Part shown: piece after piece, positions 7,719-16,519 of the stretch
Layout of the letters: each line of letters begins with the position of its first letter
Numbering within the stretch: the first letter of the stretch is position 1
Source of the DNA: an uncultured Bacteroides sp.
GTDB lineage: Bacteria > Bacteroidota > Bacteroidia > Chitinophagales > Chitinophagaceae
Reading direction: 5' to 3'
Assembly: GCA_902168085.1 (NCBI GenBank)
Contig: CABHOP010000090.1
Coordinates: 1 to 33,015, forward strand
DNA: 33,015 nt
The notes under the pieces: generated by a model
What the model was told of the DNA's origin: nothing
Databases searched by the model: none
What the model saw: the letters and a program-made list of their open reading frames with translations, nothing else
Translations under genes and position numbers: made by a program

Positions 7719-8564
7719 TTATGATTTTTTGTTATAAGAATTGATGATGCGGGTCATGTTGTTTACATACTCCGCTTCAAAGGCCGAACCTTTTGCAGCA
7801 TCCATCGATTTTTGAGCAGCTTCAATAGCTACTGCCTTGTTATTTTGTTTTTGAGCTATGCGTGCTTTCAGGCTCCACATCCAGAAGGCTTTAGGGTTTG
7901 ATTCCAGCGCCTTGTCTACATAGGTCATAGCTTTATCCAGGTGCTGGTCTGTTTCGTAATAGTAGTTAGCTGCCTGGAAGTAAGGAATGTTCGGGTTGTT
8001 GATAGCTTTATCGATAGAAGCGCTCAGGCGTTCTTCGTTATTAGCTTTTACAGGGATGATAACTTTGGTTTTCTCCCACATCATTTCCAGGTTGCAGCTG
8101 TTGAAAGTGATGTTGCCGATGTTCATCGTGAAGGTATTCACGTTTTTATCCAGTGCCTTAGGAGCTACTTTAAAACGTGCTACATCGTCTGCTTTGTCAT
8201 AACCTGCAGTACCCCAGTTGCCCAGGCCTTTGTTCAGGATGATTTCCCACTCTGTAGCGCCGGGTATCGTGTATATAGCATACTCGCCTGCTTTTACTGG
8301 TTGGCCGCCTATGGTTACATCTTCACCAAATTTTACTTTGGTAGCAGAGTTGGCACCCGTGCGCCATACATTGCCATAAGCCACCAGCTCACCAAATATT
8401 TTACGGCCACGCATAGATGGACGGCTGTAAGTGATCTCAATGCTCGAAGTAGAGAAGTCTTGAGAAATTTTAGCATTGGGGCTCAATGCAGGCAATTTCA
8501 GGTCTTGTGCAAATACGCTTGTGCTCAGCGCCGCAGCGAACAGAAGAAGTGAAAGTTTTTTCAT
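7719..8564 (-). CDS. DUF2911 domain protein with C-terminal TPR-like repeats
   Basis: A 281-residue exported protein from 8564 (MKKLSLLLFAAALSTSVFAQ), with a signal peptide cut after VFAQ. Residues ~25-165 have the DUF2911 pattern: 'SPNAKISQDFSTSSIEITYSRP', 'RGRKIFGELVAYGNVWRTGAN', 'TKVKFGEDVTIGGQPVKAGEYAIYTIP' and 'WGTAGYDKADDVARFKV'. Residues ~190-275 form helical TPR-like pairs ('AANYYYETDQHLDKAMTYVDKALESNP' and the following repeat). DUF2911 proteins are abundant in Bacteroidota and lie in the periplasm; no biochemical role is established. Transcription probably starts at the strong consensus promoter at 8587-8616 and ends at the hairpin at 7636-7661, so this is a monocistronic unit. Confidence 0.92.
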   Translation of the reverse strand: MKKLSLLLFAAALSTSVFAQDLKLPALSPNAKISQDFSTSSIEITYSRPSMRGRKIFGELVAYGNVWRTGANSATKVKFGEDVTIGGQPVKAGEYAIYTIPGATEWEIILNKGLGNWGTAGYDKADDVARFKVAPKALDKNVNTFTMNIGNITFNSCNLEMMWEKTKVIIPVKANNEERLSASIDKAINNPNIPYFQAANYYYETDQHLDKAMTYVDKALESNPKAFWMWSLKARIAQKQNNKAVAIEAAQKSMDAAKGSAFEAEYVNNMTRIINSYNKKS

Positions 8565-8586
8565 ATGAATGTTGTTTTCCGAATTG

Positions 8587-8616
8587 CAAAAGTACAGGTA
8601 TTCATTTAGGCACAAA
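8587..8616 (-). promoter_or_regulatory. Consensus Bacteroidota promoter for the DUF2911 gene
   Basis: On the minus strand, TTTG (8613-8616) and TACTTTTG (8587-8594) are separated by 18 bases. Both match the phylum's housekeeping sigma consensus (-33 TTTG, -7 TAnnTTTG). The start codon is 23 bases downstream. Confidence 0.75.
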
Positions 8617-8683
8617 AACTAATTATCTATAGGCACTTAAGCATTTTTAGCTTTTACTTTGCACCCCAAATACAGTTACATAT

Positions 8684-8980
8684 ATGAGTCATCAAGTCAA
8701 TCTTGCCATACAAGTACTACCATTGCACCTGCCGCAACCGGAAGCCTATGCTATAGTAGATGCTGCTATAGAGCGTATTAAGGCATCGGGCCTGCACTAT
8801 GTAGTATGCCCTTTTGAAACGGTAATAGAAGGCCCCTACGAGCAGGTAATGCAATTGATAACAGATATACAGGATGCCTGCCATGCTGCCGGTGCCGATG
8901 CGATGCTTATCAATATGAAGCTGCACCGCTCTTTTGCCAAAGACCTGGCTATTGATGATAAGATAGGCAAATACAAATAA
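8684..8980 (+). CDS. MTH1187-family thiamine-binding protein (DUF77/YqgV-like)
   Basis: A 98-residue protein of the DUF77 family: 'VNLAIQVLPL' as the first strand, 'AIERIKASGLHYVVCPFETVIEGPYEQVMQLI' and the final 'RSFAKDLAIDDKIGKYK'. Known members form ferredoxin-like tetramers in the cytosol that bind thiamine or related pyrimidines. No thiamine-pyrophosphate riboswitch or thiamine gene is next to it. Upstream, TTACTTTG at 8654-8661 is a near match to the -7 element. pyrF follows after 30 bases on the same strand and may be co-transcribed. Confidence 0.85.
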   Translation: MSHQVNLAIQVLPLHLPQPEAYAIVDAAIERIKASGLHYVVCPFETVIEGPYEQVMQLITDIQDACHAAGADAMLINMKLHRSFAKDLAIDDKIGKYK

Positions 8981-9010
8981 TGTAATTTTACGGCCCAATA
9001 ATTAAGATAT

Positions 9011-9811
9011 ATGGATCGCGCGCAACTTGTTAGTGAAATAAAGAAGAAGAAATCTCTTTTGTGTGTAGGGTTGGATACGGATACGGAAAAGATACCCAAA
9101 CATCTATTCTCAACAGAAGATCCGGTGTTTGAATTCAATAAAGCAATTATCGATGCTACCAAAGACTATACAGTTGCGTATAAAATAAACACGGCCTTCT
9201 ACGAAGCTCAAGGCATTAAAGGCTGGCTCAGCATGGCCAAGACGCTCGATTATATTCCTAAAGATATCTTTACCATTGCAGATGCCAAGCGTGGCGATAT
9301 AGGCAATACAGCAGAGCAATACGCCCGCACTTTCTTCCATACGTATCCTTTCGATAGCGTGACGGTTGCGCCCTATATGGGTAAAGACAGCGTAGCACCT
9401 TTCCTTCAGTTTGAAGGTAGCTGGGCTATCGTGTTAGGACTTACTTCTAATGCAGGCAGTGCCGACTTCCAGCTACAACCCAGTGGTGATGAGTTGATGT
9501 ATGAAAAAGTACTGAAGACAGTAGCCACATGGGGCACGCCCGAAAACCTGATGTTTGTAATAGGTGCAACACGCAAAGAGCAATTGCAGCATGTACGCAA
9601 AATGCTACCCGACCATTTCTTCCTGATACCCGGCGTAGGTGCGCAGGGTGGTGATGTGCCTACCGTGTGCAGCAATGCTATGAATAAAGATGGTGGCATC
9701 CTCATCAATGTGTCTCGTGGCGTAATATATGCGGGTACCGATATGGACTTTGCCGAAAAAGCAGGCGAAGCAGCCAAAGAATACCAGCAGCAAATGGCCG
9801 CTTATTTGTAA
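9011..9811 (+). CDS. pyrF: Orotidine-5'-phosphate decarboxylase (subfamily 2)
   Basis: A 266-residue enzyme that converts OMP to UMP, the last step of de novo pyrimidine synthesis. The N-terminal 'LLCVGLDTD' strand and the catalytic 'DAKRGDIGNTA' motif (Asp91, Lys93, Asp96) of the TIM barrel are visible. 'LIPGVGAQGGD' and 'NVSRGVIYA' form the phosphate-binding loops. The length (~270) and the KRGDI motif fit the long bacterial type (PyrF subfamily 2), not the ~230-residue E. coli type. It lies between the thiamine-binding-protein gene and the DUF2851 gene, all in one direction with gaps of ~30 bases. Confidence 0.97.
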   Translation: MDRAQLVSEIKKKKSLLCVGLDTDTEKIPKHLFSTEDPVFEFNKAIIDATKDYTVAYKINTAFYEAQGIKGWLSMAKTLDYIPKDIFTIADAKRGDIGNTAEQYARTFFHTYPFDSVTVAPYMGKDSVAPFLQFEGSWAIVLGLTSNAGSADFQLQPSGDELMYEKVLKTVATWGTPENLMFVIGATRKEQLQHVRKMLPDHFFLIPGVGAQGGDVPTVCSNAMNKDGGILINVSRGVIYAGTDMDFAEKAGEAAKEYQQQMAAYL

Positions 9812-9840
9812 TTTGTTTACAGATAAAACCTTGCCCGCGC

Positions 9841-11115
9841 ATGAATGAAAATCTATTGCAGTTTATCTGGCAATACAGCCTGTATCAACCTGCCGGCCTT
9901 ATCACTGCCGATGGCCAGCCGGTAACGGTGGTGCATCCCGGTATGCGCAATACACATGCAGGCCCCGATTTTCTGCAGGCAAAGGTGAGGGTAGGCGATA
10001 CGCTATTGGCAGGCCATGTAGAGCTGCACGTAAATGGCAGCGACTGGCACCGCCACGGCCATCAGCATGACGATGCGTATGGCAATGTGATACTGCATGT
10101 GGTGTATAACGATGATGATAAAATAGGCTTGCCCAATATCCCCGTTCTTGAATTAGCGAAAGCCATTCCTGCAAATGTATTGACCAAATACGATAGCCTG
10201 ATGCAGGCATCTTATACCATACCCTGCGCTTCGCAATTGGGTTCGGTATCAGGTATCACAAAAGAAAGCTGGCTAAGTCGATTGTTGGCCGAAAGATGGG
10301 AAGAGAAACAAGCTGGCTGGCAATCTTTACTGGATGATTCCAAAGGCGATTGGCGCAATGTGTTGTATTGGCGTATGGCTGCCAATTTCGGCTTCAAGGT
10401 AAATGCTGATGCCTTCCTGCAACTGGCTCGCTCCATACCGCTGAATGTATTTACCAAAGGTGGTAGCCTCTTGCAGATAGAAGCCATCCTTTTCGGACAA
10501 GCCGGTATGCTGGATGCTGACTTTACAGATGACTATCCCAATCAGTTAAAACAGGAATACAATTACCTGCGCGGGAAGTATAAGCTGCAACCGATGCCTG
10601 TCCACCTATGGAAATTCCTGCGCATGCGCCCGGCCAATTTTCCTACGATACGCATAGCACAGTTTGCGGCGCTTATTCATAAGTCATTCCACCTTTTTTC
10701 GCAGATAACAGAAACGCATACAGTAAAGGAAATAATACCCTTGCTAGATGTAACGGCTAGCAGTTATTGGGACGACCATTATCGTTTCGATGAACCATCG
10801 GACGTAAGCAGTCCTAAGCATTTAGGCAAGTCTTCTATCCAGAACATTATTATCAATACCATTGCCCCGGTACAGTTTCTCTACGCCAGCCTGCAGGGCA
10901 CAGCTACCCAGCAGGAACGTGCCTTGCAATGGCTCGATACCATCCCTGCCGAGCGCAATAATATCATCAGCATATGGGAATCCTGCGGCTGGAAGCCCGC
11001 CAATGCCGGACAGTCGCAGGCTATGATACAGTTATACAACAACTACTGCACAGGTAAGCAATGTCTTTCCTGCGCCATAGGCCTCAAGCTGCTCAAATCA
11101 GTTCCACAGGAATGA
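9841..11115 (+). CDS. DUF2851 family protein
   Basis: A 424-residue cytosolic protein matching DUF2851, a family almost confined to Bacteroidota. Its N-terminus has the family pattern 'LLQFIWQYSLYQPAGLITADGQPVTVVHPG', then 'GPDFLQAKVRVGDTLLAGHVELHVNGSDWHRHGHQHD' and 'NVILHVVYNDD', rich in His/Asp with a nuclease-like beta hairpin. The C-terminal end contains a 'CTGKQCLSCAIG' cysteine cluster that could bind metal. No experimentally proven function is known to me. It starts 29 bases after pyrF. The last 18 bases overlap the end of the convergent osmC-like gene. Confidence 0.92.
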   Translation: MNENLLQFIWQYSLYQPAGLITADGQPVTVVHPGMRNTHAGPDFLQAKVRVGDTLLAGHVELHVNGSDWHRHGHQHDDAYGNVILHVVYNDDDKIGLPNIPVLELAKAIPANVLTKYDSLMQASYTIPCASQLGSVSGITKESWLSRLLAERWEEKQAGWQSLLDDSKGDWRNVLYWRMAANFGFKVNADAFLQLARSIPLNVFTKGGSLLQIEAILFGQAGMLDADFTDDYPNQLKQEYNYLRGKYKLQPMPVHLWKFLRMRPANFPTIRIAQFAALIHKSFHLFSQITETHTVKEIIPLLDVTASSYWDDHYRFDEPSDVSSPKHLGKSSIQNIIINTIAPVQFLYASLQGTATQQERALQWLDTIPAERNNIISIWESCGWKPANAGQSQAMIQLYNNYCTGKQCLSCAIGLKLLKSVPQE

Positions 11116-11505
11116 TACTGTCTTTTTAATATCCGGGTGCAGGCTTTCTATTACCGGGCAGGTCATAGCTGCATGTTCCAGTATCTTCTTTTCCTTATCG
11201 GTATAGTTTTCCGTCTTGGGGAAGTGCATGTTTATCTTCACCTCGCCTATGCGCCTCGGGTCGACCACCATTATCTTTTCCACCTCGCACTCCGTGCCGG
11301 TAATATTAATGTTGTGTGTGCGTGCTGCTATCCCCATGATAGTCAGCATGCAGCTGGCCAGTGCTGTAGCTACCAGGTCGCTGGGCGAAAAGCGTTCGCC
11401 TTTGCCGTTATTATCCAGCGGTGCATCCGTTTCTATCACGGTTCCACTGCGCAAATGGGTAGCTTCTGTCCTTAATTCGCCTTTATATATAACTTTCGAT
11501 GTCAC
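11098..11505 (-). CDS. OsmC-family peroxide-detoxifying protein
   Basis: A 135-residue OsmC/Ohr-superfamily protein. The two redox cysteines are present: Cys52 in 'DLVATALASCML' and Cys116 in 'AAMTCPVIESL'. The sequence 'FSPSDLVATALASC' is the typical helix start. Members reduce organic or hydrogen peroxides in the cytoplasm with thiol donors. The length and spacing fit the YhfA/OsmC-like group more than Ohr. The gene converges with DUF2851 and shares 18 bases with it, an unusually deep 3' overlap. It is transcribed away from the exported-protein gene at 11552. Confidence 0.92.
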   Translation of the reverse strand: MTSKVIYKGELRTEATHLRSGTVIETDAPLDNNGKGERFSPSDLVATALASCMLTIMGIAARTHNINITGTECEVEKIMVVDPRRIGEVKINMHFPKTENYTDKEKKILEHAAMTCPVIESLHPDIKKTVSFLWN

Positions 11506-11551
11506 GTATCAGATTTTGTGTTAAATTTACGATGATTTCACTATTTTATTC

Positions 11552-12394
11552 ATGAAAGGAATATTTCATATATGCCTATGCTGTATGCTGTCGCTGTTAG
11601 CTTCAGATGCAGTTGCCCAATCGGGAGCTAATAGCGTTAACCCCGCTACTCCGCAACTCAAAACAGTACAGAAGCCTAAAATTAAAAAACCTAAGCCGCT
11701 ACGCACAGAGCTGAGCGGTGGTTTGCGCCTGAATACCGATGGCTGGAGCATATTTGTTGATAAAGGGTGGGTGCGCAGCGAAGAGCGCTATAGCGACCTG
11801 TTTTATAACGTGCGCCTGCTGCAGGTAGAGTTTACAGAGAAAAAACATCCGCAGGAGATCAAAAGAACAAACACACTTGGCGCTTATACGGAGGATAAAC
11901 CGCGACCTTTTATTTATGGTAAGATAAATAACTTCTATGCGTTGAAGATAGGTTACGGTGGCCGCAAAATGCTGGCCGGTAAGCCCGAACCAACGAATAT
12001 TTCATTGCATTGGGTATATGTAGGTGGCTTATCTATTGGCTTTCAGAAGCCTTACTACATAGATGCATACGTGGTGCAAGACCAGAATGGCACTATCGTG
12101 CAGGAAACCATTAAGTATACAGACTCAACCAAGCAACCATTTCTTACCAAGTCGCAAATCATAGGTAGCGCAGGCTTTTCAAAAGGTATAGGCGAGGTGA
12201 AAATAATACCCGGTATACACGCCAAAACGGGCCTCCACTTCGACTTTGCAGCTACCAAGCATGGCAAGGTAGCTATAGAAACAGGGGTAGGCTTTGAATA
12301 CTATACAAGCAAGGTAGAACTGATGGCCAATAAGGAGGGTAAACCTATGTTTGTAAATGTATATGCGTCTATACAATTTGGGAAACGTTGGTGA
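11552..12394 (+). CDS. Exported protein, probable outer-membrane barrel
   Basis: A 280-residue protein with a clear signal peptide (residues 1-23, ending AVAQ). After a basic, proline-rich linker ('VQKPKIKKPKPLRTE') it has many alternating amphipathic strands: 'SGGLRLNTDGWSIFVDKGW', 'NNFYALKIGYGGRKMLAG', 'SLHWVYVGGLSIGFQKP', 'GLHFDFAATKHGKVAIETGVGFEYY', ending with 'NVYASIQFGKRW', an aromatic-terminal strand typical of outer-membrane barrels. I do not recognise the family precisely. The gene precedes lipA by 21 bases and may share its transcript, although the functions look unrelated. Confidence 0.78.
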   Translation: MKGIFHICLCCMLSLLASDAVAQSGANSVNPATPQLKTVQKPKIKKPKPLRTELSGGLRLNTDGWSIFVDKGWVRSEERYSDLFYNVRLLQVEFTEKKHPQEIKRTNTLGAYTEDKPRPFIYGKINNFYALKIGYGGRKMLAGKPEPTNISLHWVYVGGLSIGFQKPYYIDAYVVQDQNGTIVQETIKYTDSTKQPFLTKSQIIGSAGFSKGIGEVKIIPGIHAKTGLHFDFAATKHGKVAIETGVGFEYYTSKVELMANKEGKPMFVNVYASIQFGKRW

Positions 12395-12415
12395 TGGTTG
12401 TAATTTGCAGGCATT

Positions 12416-13348
12416 ATGCAGGAATTACCGGTAATTAGTTCAGTAGCAAACAGTACGGAAACAAGGGTAAAAAAGCCAAACTGGCTTAGGGTAAAGCTGC
12501 CTACCGGCGAGGGCTACCGCCATGTGCGCAACCTGGTTGATACACACAAACTTCATACGATATGCGAGAGTGGCAACTGTCCGAACATGGGAGAATGTTG
12601 GGGCGAGGGTACTGCTACTTTCATGATATTGGGCAATATATGCACGCGCTCCTGCGGCTTCTGCGCTGTAGCTACGGGCCGTCCCGAACCGGTGGATTGG
12701 GATGAACCGCAACGTGTAGCAGAGGCGATACACCTGATGAGTGTAAAGCATGCCGTTATCACTTCCGTTGACCGCGATGAACTGAAAGACGGTGGTTCTA
12801 TCATTTGGGCTAATACGATTAAAGCCGTTCGCGCTTTAAACCCTGATACTACTTTAGAAACGCTGATACCGGACTTCCGCGGCCAGTGGGAAAACCTGGA
12901 GCGCATTATAGAAGTAGCGCCCGAGGTAGTTTCTCATAACTTGGAAACAGTAGAACGAATGACGCGCAAAGTGCGCATACAAGCTAAATACCACCGCAGC
13001 CTTGAAGTAATACGCCGCCTGAAGGACGGTGGCATGCGTACCAAGAGCGGCATCATGCTGGGCATTGGTGAAGAAAAAGAAGAAGTGCTGCAGTCTATGC
13101 ACGACCTGGTAGAAAATGGTTGCGATGTGCTGACACTGGGCCAATACCTGCAGCCTACACAAAAACACTTACCGGTAATGCGCTTTGTGCATCCCGATGA
13201 GTTTGCATTTTACCGTGAAGAAGGTTATAAAATGGGCTTCGACTATGTGGAAAGTGGCCCGTTGGTTCGCTCTTCTTACCACAGCGAGCGCCACCTGATA
13301 AAAGGTGAAGGCCGCAAGGTCTGGGAAGCACAACAATTACAAGCTTAA
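12416..13348 (+). CDS. lipA: Lipoyl synthase
   Basis: A 310-residue radical-SAM enzyme that inserts two sulfurs into protein-bound octanoyl groups to make lipoyl cofactors of pyruvate and 2-oxoglutarate dehydrogenases and the glycine-cleavage system. The auxiliary cluster motif C50-x4-C55-x5-C61 ('[12 protein letters not shown]') and the radical-SAM motif C76-x3-C80-x2-C83 ('CTRSCGFC') are both intact. 'RSSYHSE' near the C-terminus holds the serine ligand of the auxiliary cluster. The length is normal. A terminator follows the stop directly. lipB is not in the window. Confidence 0.98.
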   Translation: MQELPVISSVANSTETRVKKPNWLRVKLPTGEGYRHVRNLVDTHKLHTICESGNCPNMGECWGEGTATFMILGNICTRSCGFCAVATGRPEPVDWDEPQRVAEAIHLMSVKHAVITSVDRDELKDGGSIIWANTIKAVRALNPDTTLETLIPDFRGQWENLERIIEVAPEVVSHNLETVERMTRKVRIQAKYHRSLEVIRRLKDGGMRTKSGIMLGIGEEKEEVLQSMHDLVENGCDVLTLGQYLQPTQKHLPVMRFVHPDEFAFYREEGYKMGFDYVESGPLVRSSYHSERHLIKGEGRKVWEAQQLQA

Positions 13349-13354
13349 TTTAAG

Positions 13355-13381
13355 AAGGGACAATCACAATGTCCCTTTTTT
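13355..13381 (+). terminator. Intrinsic terminator after lipA
   Basis: An 8-base-pair stem (13355-13362 'aagggaca' with 13370-13377 'tgtccctt') with a 7-base loop and a run of Ts. It lies 7 bases after the lipA stop, and its T-run reaches the end of the convergent gene at 13380. Confidence 0.85.
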
Positions 13382-14035
13382 AGTGCGTATACTCATACTC
13401 TATCTGTATGATTTCCTCTCGTTGTATATCACTGACAAAATAACGTTCCGTAAAATATTCGTTTAGGGTAACTGCTAACTCTGTGTCATTTTTATCTGCG
13501 ACTTTAATATAATAGCTCTCGCAAATTTTGGCAAAATCAGAAGGTCTTATGTAGAATAATATCTGTTGTTTCTTTTTGGGCTCATCATATTGTATAGCGG
13601 GTGCTGCTAAAACCAGTTCATTTTTCGCTTTGCGGGTTTGCTTATCCAAATACCAATCTTCAAAATGATTAAAGTATTAATGGTCTTTGCGTTAAAATCT
13701 GTACCTGTTAAGGCTTTGGTATCTGTTAGGATTTGTGTTACCTGTTCCTTGCTCAGGAATGCATTACTATCTTTCATGTGATAGTACGCCTGAATAGAAT
13801 GTTCAGCGACAGCATTTAAAACAAGTGTAATAATACTCACGTTACTATCCGTGCTATTATATAAGTTGGTCAGATTTTTATTCTCAATATTATCTAGATG
13901 TATTGCCCGCTGAAATCTGCGCTTAAAAAGTATGCTTGGAAGTGTTTCTTTCTTTGGTCTATTACTTTGAGACGTTTGGGCAATGCATAGATATGCACTA
14001 AGCAATAAAATGGCTGCAAGACAGATATGTTTCAT
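13380..14035 (-). pseudogene. GldN/PorN-like gene with an apparent -1 frameshift
   Basis: Two overlapping frames make one GldN/PorN-like protein. The first (start 14035) has a signal peptide 'MKHICLAAILLLSAYLCIAQ' and a GldN-like core ('FQRAIHLDNIENKNLTNLY', 'SIITLVLNAVAEHSIQAYY'), then runs out of frame and stops at 13607. The second frame gives 'FEDWYLDKQTRKAKNELVLAAPAI', then 'ILFYIRPSDFAKICESYY' and 'LNEYFTERYFVSDI', matching the GldN C-terminal half, and it has no ATG. One extra T in the TTTT run (13662-13665) would join them into a 218-residue protein. GldN/PorN is a periplasmic component of the type IX secretion and gliding machinery. This copy is shorter than canonical GldN (~280-340) and stands alone, so it is probably a paralogue. 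A decayed gene, a read error and programmed shifting are all possible. The stretch looks more AT-rich than its neighbours. Confidence 0.65.
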
Positions 14036-14096
14036 TGAAGGATAATATCGCTACAAAATAATATTTTATTTATAGCTCTGGCAGGTGATAGCACCC

Positions 14097-14795
14097 TTAA
14101 AATAATCTATATGCAACCCCAATGCCTGTATTGCGCATGCGGAGGGTAGAAGGGCCTGCTTCATCTGTTTTTACGCGCATATCATACAGGCTGTGTTCAT
14201 GATACACGCTTACAGTATACCTGTCTTTCCATATATAACGGAGTTGAAACTTACACGCCACATCCAAAGCATCCACATCATACACATCAATGGCAGGGCC
14301 ATACTTTGATGGAGCTATACGTCCTTTCACTCGATAGGTAATGGTTGTCCGTTCTACCAGCACATCCCCTTTGTAGTTTGAATAATCATGCACTGTTTTG
14401 CCCCCTACGAATATGCTATAGTTCATACCGCCATCTATCCACAGCTTGCTTTTGCCCCATTCCATGGCTTTAAACGATAACATCAGTGGCATCGATAAAT
14501 ACTGCAAACGCGTTTTGGTATCGTAGCTGTATTTAGTATCCCCATAATCTTCACCTTCCGTTGTATTATAACCTCTGAATGAATAGCCGATGCCGCTTTG
14601 TATAGAAAAGCGTTTGGCAATAGGTGCTTCCAAATATACTATGGCATTGGGAACGATAATGGGATGATATGAGGAACGGATGTGGCGGCTTTGCACATAA
14701 GAAACACTGCTTCCGGCACCCGCATTCAGGCTTATCTGCGCCCATGATAACATGGGCAGGATAGCGTTTAATAGTATCAGCAACAGTCTTTTCAT
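14097..14795 (-). CDS. PorT-like outer-membrane beta-barrel protein
   Basis: A 232-residue protein with a signal peptide (1-20, 'MKRLLLILLNAILPMLSWAQ'). It has repeated amphipathic strands typical of the Bacteroidota 'outer membrane protein beta-barrel' group: 'ISLNAGAGSSVSYV', 'RFSIQSGIGYSFRGY', 'RLQYLSMPLMLSFK', 'LWIDGGMNYSIFVGGK', 'YTVSVYHEHSLYDM' and 'NTGIGVAYRLF' at the C-terminus. 'LQYLSMPLML' corresponds to the 'L.YLEIPLLLK' signature of PorT-type barrels. The role is unknown. It shares orientation with the GldN-like gene downstream, with a 61-base gap. Confidence 0.82.
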   Translation of the reverse strand: MKRLLLILLNAILPMLSWAQISLNAGAGSSVSYVQSRHIRSSYHPIIVPNAIVYLEAPIAKRFSIQSGIGYSFRGYNTTEGEDYGDTKYSYDTKTRLQYLSMPLMLSFKAMEWGKSKLWIDGGMNYSIFVGGKTVHDYSNYKGDVLVERTTITYRVKGRIAPSKYGPAIDVYDVDALDVACKFQLRYIWKDRYTVSVYHEHSLYDMRVKTDEAGPSTLRMRNTGIGVAYRLF

Positions 14796-14899
14796 TTACG
14801 TCGGGCACTTCCGTTTCGTCTATACAATATTAAAACGATGCCAACACAATAATCTGTATATGTCTAAAAGCAACAATTATTTTACATTCATCAGACAGT

Positions 14900-16519
14900 T
14901 TAGCTGACATCATACAATCCACCGTAAACGCGCAATATATCCATCAGGTCTGCCTTTGTATTAGCTTCTTTCGCCGGCTTATCCTTCCGCCATCTTAGTA
15001 TGCGCGGAAACCGCAGTGCTACCCCCGATTTATGCCGCGACGAGGCATTGATCCCCTCAAACCCTATCTCGAATACCAGTTCTGGCGTTACGCTCCTTAC
15101 AGGGCCAAATTTATCTGTGGTGTGCTTTTTTATCCATCTGTCCACCTCCAGCAGTTCTTTGTCTGTTAATCCCGAATATGCTTTAGCAAATGGCACCAGT
15201 TCATCACCATCCCACACGGCAAATGTAAAATCGGTATACAGGTCGGCACGCCTGCCATGCCCGCGTTGTCCGTATATCAGCACGCCGTCTATCGATAGTG
15301 GATCTACTTTCCATTTCCACCAGTCACCGCGTCGCCTGCCTGTTTTATATTCGCTGTCTTTACGTTTCAGCATCAGCCCTTCGCAATTATATTCGCGCGA
15401 CTTCAGCCTTTGCTCCGCTACTTCTTCCCAGTTTTGACATATCAGTACGGGTGATAGCCATAGCGGAATATTGGCTTCTTTTTCTTTCACCGTTTCAATC
15501 AATTGCACCAGCAATTCTCTGCGCTGCATCAGCGATAGGTGCCTGATGTCCACCCCATCATGCTCCAGCAGGTCGTAGCATACCATAACAAGCGGTGCTT
15601 CCATAAGCGATTTTTTGGTCACATTCTTTCGCCCTATCCGTGTTTGCATTACATGGAAGGGCAGAAAGTTTTCATCTTTTGCCGGGATGATTTCTCCGTC
15701 TATTACGGTGCCACTTGGTAGCAGCTTTGCCAATGGTTCAAATTCAATGAATTTCTCTGTTAGCAAGTCTTCACCGCGGCTCCATACAAAAAGCTGGTGA
15801 TCCCGTACGATGATTTGCCCGCGTATCCCATCCATCTTCCGTTCTATCTGCCAGTCTTTTACATCGCCCAGCTCCTCGGGTGCAGTTTCCAATGCATAGG
15901 CCAGGTAAAAAGGGTAGGGCCGCGATATATCTGCCGCATCATCTGTTGCGCTCATCAGGCTATCCAACACGGTTTCATTGGCCTGCCAGTTGCCTGTCAG
16001 CCTGTGCGCTACTATGTTTTCGTCTATGCTGTATCGTTTCGCCAGTGCCTTTATGGTTATCTTGTCCGATACACCCATGCGGAAGCCACCGGTTATCAGC
16101 TTATTGAAAACAAACAATTCCTGCCGGCCCAGTTGTCGCCACATTCCGGTGATGTATGCTTTGCGTTGTTCATCTGTTTTATTTTCAAGGGCTACCAGGC
16201 TATTGATAACTTCATGAAGCGCATGCGATGTCTCGCCATCACTACCTTTTAGCAGCAGGCTGATGGTTTCGGCCAGGTCGCCTACTACATGGTACGATTC
16301 TTCCAGCAGCCACACCGGTGTGCCACTCACCTCTGCACACCAGTCTCTTAACTCACCCGATTTTATGGTGCGCTTAGGTGTTTTACCCGTTAATAGCGCA
16401 ACGCACCATATGGCATCTTTAGGGTCTGCATGTTCAAAATAATCAGCCAGTGCATCTATCTTCTCGTTGGTAGATGTCGTTTGATCTATTCTTGTAAACA
16501 GTTCACTAAATGCCCGCAT
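14900..16519 (-). CDS. ATP-dependent DNA ligase (ligase-associated repair type)
   Basis: A 539-residue ATP-dependent DNA ligase that seals nicks via an enzyme-AMP intermediate. Residues 1-200 form the helical DNA-binding domain ('GGFRMGVSDKITIKALA'). The adenylation domain holds the nucleotidyl motif 'ERKMDGIRG' with AMP-acceptor Lys228, then 'VIDGEIIP' and 'CEGLMLKRKDSEYKTGRR' (motifs III and IV-like) and 'WWKWK' (motif V). The OB domain ends in 'PRILRWRKDKP'. This architecture is the bacterial group that travels with an MBL-fold exonuclease, an Lhr-type helicase and a phosphoesterase. Its start lies 14 bases inside the end of the exonuclease gene, so the two are coupled. It is an addition to the NAD-dependent replicative ligase, presumably used in stationary-phase or damage repair. 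Confidence 0.95.
   Translation of the reverse strand: MRAFSELFTRIDQTTSTNEKIDALADYFEHADPKDAIWCVALLTGKTPKRTIKSGELRDWCAEVSGTPVWLLEESYHVVGDLAETISLLLKGSDGETSHALHEVINSLVALENKTDEQRKAYITGMWRQLGRQELFVFNKLITGGFRMGVSDKITIKALAKRYSIDENIVAHRLTGNWQANETVLDSLMSATDDAADISRPYPFYLAYALETAPEELGDVKDWQIERKMDGIRGQIIVRDHQLFVWSRGEDLLTEKFIEFEPLAKLLPSGTVIDGEIIPAKDENFLPFHVMQTRIGRKNVTKKSLMEAPLVMVCYDLLEHDGVDIRHLSLMQRRELLVQLIETVKEKEANIPLWLSPVLICQNWEEVAEQRLKSREYNCEGLMLKRKDSEYKTGRRRGDWWKWKVDPLSIDGVLIYGQRGHGRRADLYTDFTFAVWDGDELVPFAKAYSGLTDKELLEVDRWIKKHTTDKFGPVRSVTPELVFEIGFEGINASSRHKSGVALRFPRILRWRKDKPAKEANTKADLMDILRVYGGLYDVS

Noticed and set aside
7941-8552. A 203-codon plus-strand frame opposite the DUF2911 gene
   Set aside because: Antisense to a recognised gene with signal peptide and clear promoter; no motifs.
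8640-8684. A TPP riboswitch before the thiamine-binding protein gene
   Set aside because: The leader is under 50 bases, with no CUGAGA or other TPP-aptamer core.
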